Shown here piece by piece: positions 52,200-55,583 of a stretch of 55,583 nt of DNA. This stretch comes from an uncultured Spirochaetaceae bacterium. GTDB taxonomy: Bacteria > Spirochaetota > Spirochaetia > Sphaerochaetales > Sphaerochaetaceae. Location of the stretch: the NCBI GenBank assembly GCA_944389075.1, contig CALXLA010000016.1:1-55583 (forward strand), read 5' to 3'. Position numbers and translations under genes: made by a program. The notes below the pieces were generated by a model that saw only the letters and a program-made list of their open reading frames with translations, searched no databases and had not been told where the DNA came from. Within the stretch, counting starts at the first letter, position 1. Each line of letters begins with the position of its first letter.

Positions 52200-52910
52200 A
52201 TGAATTGCGAACAATTGAAAAAAGATCAGAAGCTTGTTGAGGAATACATCCGCAGAATGGGTTCTGACAGGACGAATGATGACATCGCACCTATCGCAGA
52301 TGGCGTTGTCGATCCTGAAAGTTATTTAAGCTCAGCATTGCGCATAGCCTGGGTACTAAAGGAACCTTATGATGAATTCGATGAGAACGGCAATCCCTGG
52401 GGCGGTGGCTGGAATATGCACGATATCTATTTCAAGACTACTGATGTTTACGACAATATCAAGCAGAATCCGACATTAAATACAATGGCATATACCACAT
52501 ATGGCCTGCAGAACAACCTCAGCTATGAGTCCCTTCCATGGATTTATGAGGATCCAGCGGTAGGCAATTCACTGAGATCTGTTGTGCATATGAATATCAG
52601 CAAATTCCCCGGAGGCAAGACAACGCCTTGGAACAAGCTCTATTCCAATTATGAATACTGGCGACCTATACTATTGTTCCAGCTCATGGTCTATAAACCA
52701 CAGGTCATCATTTTCGGAAACGTGATGGATTTCTTCGCAGAAGATCTCAATCTGGATATCCAATATGATGCAGGAAAGAATCTTGGATACGCAATAAAGG
52801 ATGACTGTATTTATATCAATGCCTATCATCCGGCACAGATATCAATCAAAAAGGAAGATTACGTTGACAATATAATCCATCTAGTCAGGGAGCATTGTAT
52901 CCTGAAATAG
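52200..52910 (+). CDS. Uracil-DNA-glycosylase-fold protein (copy B)
   Basis: A 236-residue soluble protein. The layout fits the UDG-like superfamily: strand ALRIAWVLKEPYDEFDENGNPWGGGW (46-71), a VVHMNISKFPGGK segment (128-140) where an Asn-containing motif falls, KPQVIIFGNVMDFF (166-179), and CIYINAYHPAQIS (203-215) at the HPSPLS-type position. Overall identity to known glycosylases seems low, so catalytic activity is uncertain; the assignment is by pattern. AAAGGAG lies eight to nine bases before the start. It pairs with the FtsK-like gene, as does the broken gene at 28553-29220. Confidence 0.65.
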   Translation: MNCEQLKKDQKLVEEYIRRMGSDRTNDDIAPIADGVVDPESYLSSALRIAWVLKEPYDEFDENGNPWGGGWNMHDIYFKTTDVYDNIKQNPTLNTMAYTTYGLQNNLSYESLPWIYEDPAVGNSLRSVVHMNISKFPGGKTTPWNKLYSNYEYWRPILLFQLMVYKPQVIIFGNVMDFFAEDLNLDIQYDAGKNLGYAIKDDCIYINAYHPAQISIKKEDYVDNIIHLVREHCILK

Positions 52911-52917
52911 TCAAAGC

Positions 52918-52943
52918 AGGCCTGCCATTCGATGGACAGGCCT
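52918..52943. terminator. Strong hairpin between convergent genes
   Basis: AGGCCTG CCAT (loop TCG) ATGG A CAGGCCT: seven plus four pairs with one bulged A, eight bases after the UDG-like stop and just ahead of the minus-strand hydrolase end. It can stop transcription from both sides, though neither flank is very T-rich. Confidence 0.65.
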
Positions 52944-52949
52944 GTCATC

Positions 52950-53396
52950 TTAAAGATTCTCTGCGAAGAATGCCTCAAGCACAGATACAGCTTCATCTAC
53001 ATATTCAGGAACCCAGTATGCCTTTATATGGGAAGCTCCTTCGATAAGATGCAGCGTACGTGATTCCGCATGGAGAGCCTTCTCGTATGCGCCAAATGTG
53101 AGATACAGGCCTTCTGAGCGGCTTCCGGCAATCATCAGAAGCGGCTGGACGATCAGCGGTGCATAATCCGCGGCATCATATGATGCAAGCTCAATCAGAT
53201 TGCTTGAAGGATTAGCAGCTCCTGCATTCGGATGGAAATGCGTATTGCCATAGTACTCCCCGCCTTCAGTATAAAGGTCGAACATATGACCTGGATACAC
53301 AGTCTGCCCTGTCAGCACGCTTTCTGTCCCTGATGGCGAAAGAGGTCCATAGCCTCTTGTGATTCTCTCGCATACCCTTGGCGGCACTTCAGACAT
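52950..53396 (-). pseudogene. Alpha/beta hydrolase, C-terminal fragment
   Basis: A 148-residue frame matching the second half of an alpha/beta hydrolase: YYGNTHFHPNAGAANPSSNLIELASYDAADYAPLIVQPLLMIAG, then TLHLIEGASHIKAYWVPEYVDEAVSVLEAFF with the catalytic His region. The N-terminal half with the nucleophile Ser elbow is absent, since the frame begins at 53396 where the DNA abuts another hydrolase fragment in the opposite orientation. Non-functional as an enzyme by family standards. Confidence 0.65.
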
Positions 53397-53432
53397 CTAT
53401 GTCGATTACTCCGAAAATGCGGACAGAGGCTG

Positions 53433-53702
53433 ATGACCTCATGGATAGCGCTCGGAAGGAAGTACTGGGAAGACCTCTGGGCCTATGATGCATATGCAGC
53501 AGCTTCTGAATATACAGAACCTGTCCTTCTCCTACAGGGAGATGCCGATGCAGTTGTCAATATCTCTTACGCAAAGAAGCTTGCTGATATCTACAAGGGA
53601 GAGGAGTACTACGTAATTCCCGGAGCCGGACATGGCTTCCATGGTCCAGACTATGCTCTCTCAATCAGCTACATCATCTCATTTCTGGACAAGCAGGTCT
53701 GA
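53433..53702 (+). pseudogene. Alpha/beta hydrolase (prolyl-oligopeptidase-like), C-terminal fragment
   Basis: An 89-residue frame: SWIALGRKYWEDLWAYDAYAAASEYTEPVLLLQGDADAVVNISYAKKLADIYKG and VIPGAGHGFHGPDYALSISYIISFL. This is the Asp and His half of a serine hydrolase (QGDADAVV Asp; GAGHGF His); the Ser half is missing. A plus-strand frame just upstream (IYVDYSENADRG, then a stop) may be a further shifted piece. Ends immediately before the MerR gene stop on the other strand. Confidence 0.65.
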
Positions 53703-54521
53703 TCATTCCTCAGCAGTGCTCTCAATGGGCACTGCTATCCTTATCCTGTGCTCTGCCTTATCCTCAGCACTACCCTCATCAATTATCCTCTTCTCCCAGG
53801 CATCACCTGCAACAGACAATGAATGTCCTGATATATATTCCTTTATATCCGCATACATCGGCCCGGTATCATCCATCCCGCCTATTCCCTGATAAACAAG
53901 ATAATCCCCTTCCGGCATCGATGAATTCGCATACTTGGATGAGCTAACATAACCTGCGATGCATGAGATTCTGCTGCCTGTACCATCTTCCACGGCATCC
54001 CTTCTCACGACAAGGCCTTCAGGATAACCAAAACCATTCCCATGTTTGTCGCAATCAGTGTAATAGCCGTCCCAGATATCATCACCGATCTCATTCCTTC
54101 TTATGCCGCCAAGATCACGGCTTATGAATACGGGAGATGCCTTCATATGGCATATACTGATTCCGGTATCCGAGACAGAAGCCTCATCAAGGCTGTCAAG
54201 CCGTGAGCTGATGACATCCATGGCGCTCCTTATCCTCAGAAGCTCCTTTTCCAGAAGTCCCCGCTGAGTCTGGAGAAGCTCTCTCGCAGCCTCTGGATTC
54301 GTTTTCTTCATATACTCCCTGATCTGATTGTGGCTGAGGCCCAGCTCAAGAAGCATCTGTATCATCGAAATCGTGTAGATCTGGTCGTATCTGTAGTAGC
54401 GGTAGCCATTCGTGTCCGTGATGGCAGACTTGAAGAGATCTGTATTGTCATACCATATGAGCGTCTTTCTGCAGACGAGGCTTATCTTGGCGAATTCTCC
54501 TATGCTGAGGATTTTCTTCAA
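53703..54521 (-). CDS. MerR-family transcriptional regulator
   Basis: A 272-residue regulator with the MerR HTH at the N-terminus (KKILSIGEFAKISLVCRKTLIWYDNTDLFKSA...NGYRYYRYDQIYTISMIQMLLELGLSHNQI), a coiled linker helix (LLQTQRGLLEKELLRIRSAMDVISSRL), and a C-terminal GyrI-like ligand-binding part (GFGYPEGLVVRRDAV; DYLVYQGIGGMDDTG). Start TTG 54521 is chosen because AGGAG lies seven bases upstream and the HTH begins there; the long upstream extension to 54680 is antisense to the next gene. Divergent from the cytidylate-kinase-like/MATE pair, which it may control in response to a drug-like ligand. Confidence 0.85.
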   Translation of the reverse strand: MKKILSIGEFAKISLVCRKTLIWYDNTDLFKSAITDTNGYRYYRYDQIYTISMIQMLLELGLSHNQIREYMKKTNPEAARELLQTQRGLLEKELLRIRSAMDVISSRLDSLDEASVSDTGISICHMKASPVFISRDLGGIRRNEIGDDIWDGYYTDCDKHGNGFGYPEGLVVRRDAVEDGTGSRISCIAGYVSSSKYANSSMPEGDYLVYQGIGGMDDTGPMYADIKEYISGHSLSVAGDAWEKRIIDEGSAEDKAEHRIRIAVPIESTAEE

Positions 54522-54603
54522 AATGCTTCTCCTCTCTGTTGACTGTATGGAATATATACAGTTTATCGTCTCATCTGTGCCTTGTACAGGCATTGGAGGA
54601 ATA

Positions 54604-55239
54604 ATGATCATAACAATCAGCAGGGAATTCGGAAGCGGAGGAAGGGAGCTTGGGAAAAGGCTTGCCGATGAGCTCTCCATCCCCTGCTATGACAATGAGA
54701 TTATCCATTACGTTTCGGAACATGGAGGCTTTGATGCCTCTTTCGTCGCGAATTCAGGTGAAAAGAGCATCACGTCATTCTATACAGGAACCATTGCCCA
54801 CAGATTCTCATCTCCTGCAGACAACAATGTGAAGCTGAAAATAGATCTTGCATCAGTACAGCGCGAAATCCTGATCGGCTTTGCAGAAGCAGGCGACTGC
54901 GTGATAGTCGGAAGAGCCGCCGATGTGATTCTTTCCGACTATCATCCCTTCAATATATTCGTCCATGCCTCGAAAGAAGCGAGGATAGAAAGAACACTGT
55001 CACGTTCTGCCGATGGCGAAAAACTCAGCAAAAAAGATGTAGAGAGGAAAATGAAGGAAATAGACAGGCAGAGAGCTCAGCACAGAGCGGATTTCACCAA
55101 TGCGAAATGGGGAGAGATGAAGAACTACCATCTCTGCATAAATACGACAGGAACCGAAATAAAGAATCTGATTCCGGGCCTTGCCAGCTATATCAGGGCA
55201 TGGTTCGGAGAAGACGGAGGTATACATGACGCTTTCTGA
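54604..55239 (+). CDS. Cytidylate-kinase-like family protein
   Basis: A 211-residue P-loop NMP-kinase-like protein starting MIITISREFGSGGRELGKRLADEL, in which REFGSGGRE replaces the usual GxxGxGKS loop as is normal for this family. DCVIVGRAADVIL and FNIFVHASKEARIERTL follow, and RQRAQHRADFTNAKWGEMKNYHLCINT is the family C-terminal block. The physiological substrate is not established. GGAGGAATAATG gives an excellent start; the frame opens earlier at 54412. The end overlaps the MATE start by 14 bases, so the two are coupled, a pairing seen in other anaerobes. Confidence 0.9.
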   Translation: MIITISREFGSGGRELGKRLADELSIPCYDNEIIHYVSEHGGFDASFVANSGEKSITSFYTGTIAHRFSSPADNNVKLKIDLASVQREILIGFAEAGDCVIVGRAADVILSDYHPFNIFVHASKEARIERTLSRSADGEKLSKKDVERKMKEIDRQRAQHRADFTNAKWGEMKNYHLCINTTGTEIKNLIPGLASYIRAWFGEDGGIHDAF

Positions 55240-55583
55240 TAAGCTCTTCGGGCATACAAATCCCGTAAAGCTGTTCTTCATAGCAGCGATTCCCGGTGCG
55301 ATAAGCATGCTTGCGAGCAATATATATCAGACGCTTGATGGAGCGATAGTCGGACAGAGACTCGGAAGCACGGCATTCGCGGCAATCGTGATCTGTCTTG
55401 CATCATTCCTGCTCATCACATTCTTCCCTTCTCAGCTGGTAAGGCTGTTCGTCGCAAAGGACAACACTGAACTTATAGAGCTTTCCATAAGGGCTCTCTC
55501 GATATTCGCATATGCCTATCTTTTCAGATGGATCGGCTTCTCCACGCAGAGCTTCCTTCTGGCTATCGAGAAGCCGGCACCTG
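55226..55583 (+). pseudogene. MATE efflux transporter, internally deleted; runs off the window
   Basis: Starts ATG 55226 with GGAGG upstream. Residues 1-53 are a normal MATE N-terminus (LFGHTNPVKLFFIAAIPGAISMLASNIYQTLDGAIVGQRLGSTAFAA), covering TM1 and part of TM2. The chain then jumps to FLLITFFPSQLVRLFVAKDNTELIELSIRALSIFAYAYLFRWIGFSTQSFLLAIEKPAP, which belongs to the late (TM10-11) region of MATE proteins. Roughly 250-300 residues normally in between are missing, yet the frame is kept. Coupled to the cytidylate-kinase-like gene. It could be an in-frame deletion pseudogene; the 3' end is outside the window. Confidence 0.6.

Overview
This window looks like chromosomal DNA from a host-associated anaerobic bacterium. 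Three things point that way: fermentative genes (butyrate kinase, L-lactate dehydrogenase), an ygfK-ssnA-ygeY purine/selenium-linked cluster, and a GH3 glycosidase. Lipoproteins with Cys lipoboxes, a BspA-type leucine-rich-repeat protein and the general gene style make a gut spirochete my best guess. That guess is family intuition, not a proof. There are no rRNA genes, and I saw no convincing tRNA or CRISPR array.

Layout. 1-3.7 kb is the edge of a restriction/defence region: an inverted, 5'-less HsdS half-gene, a NucS-like/DUF5655 nuclease, an AlbA_2/Schlafen-type ATPase and a DUF1016 (YhcG) nuclease. 3.9-10.2 kb is core metabolism (class II aldolase, TatD nuclease, acetyltransferase, DUF362 protein, butyrate kinase, lactate dehydrogenase). 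10.3-12.24 kb is an IS605-type element with matching end hairpins, an intact TnpB, a broken TnpA and an apparent zinc-ribbon passenger gene. 12.25-25.2 kb is mostly housekeeping: a DUF4143 ATPase, a DUF3089 lipoprotein, a YczE-like membrane protein, the ileS-lipoprotein-fmdB-trpS run, aroB, and a cysteine desulfurase-thiI-permease operon.

25.2-29.6 kb is a decayed accessory island: an amidohydrolase missing its N-terminus, a RhuM/Fic pseudogene, an FtsK-like protein without a Walker lysine, and broken uracil-DNA-glycosylase-fold and WYL-regulator genes. 29.7-36.2 kb holds a GH3 glycosidase, a hypoxanthine-DNA glycosylase, ATPase and IS110 remnants, an LRR protein, a methyltransferase and a sigma-like protein. 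36.1-41.9 kb is the ygfK-ssnA-ygeY operon; its YgfK carries a remarkable Cys/His/Asp/Glu-rich insert. 42.1-53 kb is the most interesting region. It holds three ankyrin-type proteins, a Doc/antitoxin pair nested between two of them, a PD-(D/E)XK nuclease, and a cassette of WYL regulator + small repeat protein + degenerate FtsK-like protein + UDG-fold protein around a divergent promoter rich in GTAC sites. 53-55.6 kb has two alpha/beta-hydrolase fragments, a MerR regulator, a cytidylate-kinase-like protein and an internally deleted MATE gene.

The strongest candidate for an undescribed system is the WYL + Walker-less FtsK + UDG-fold trio. The same three families occur twice in this window: intact at 49.8-52.9 kb and broken, with a different gene order, at 27.4-29.6 kb. 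Recurrence of the trio suggests a functional unit, perhaps defence or mobile-element control. That function is inference.
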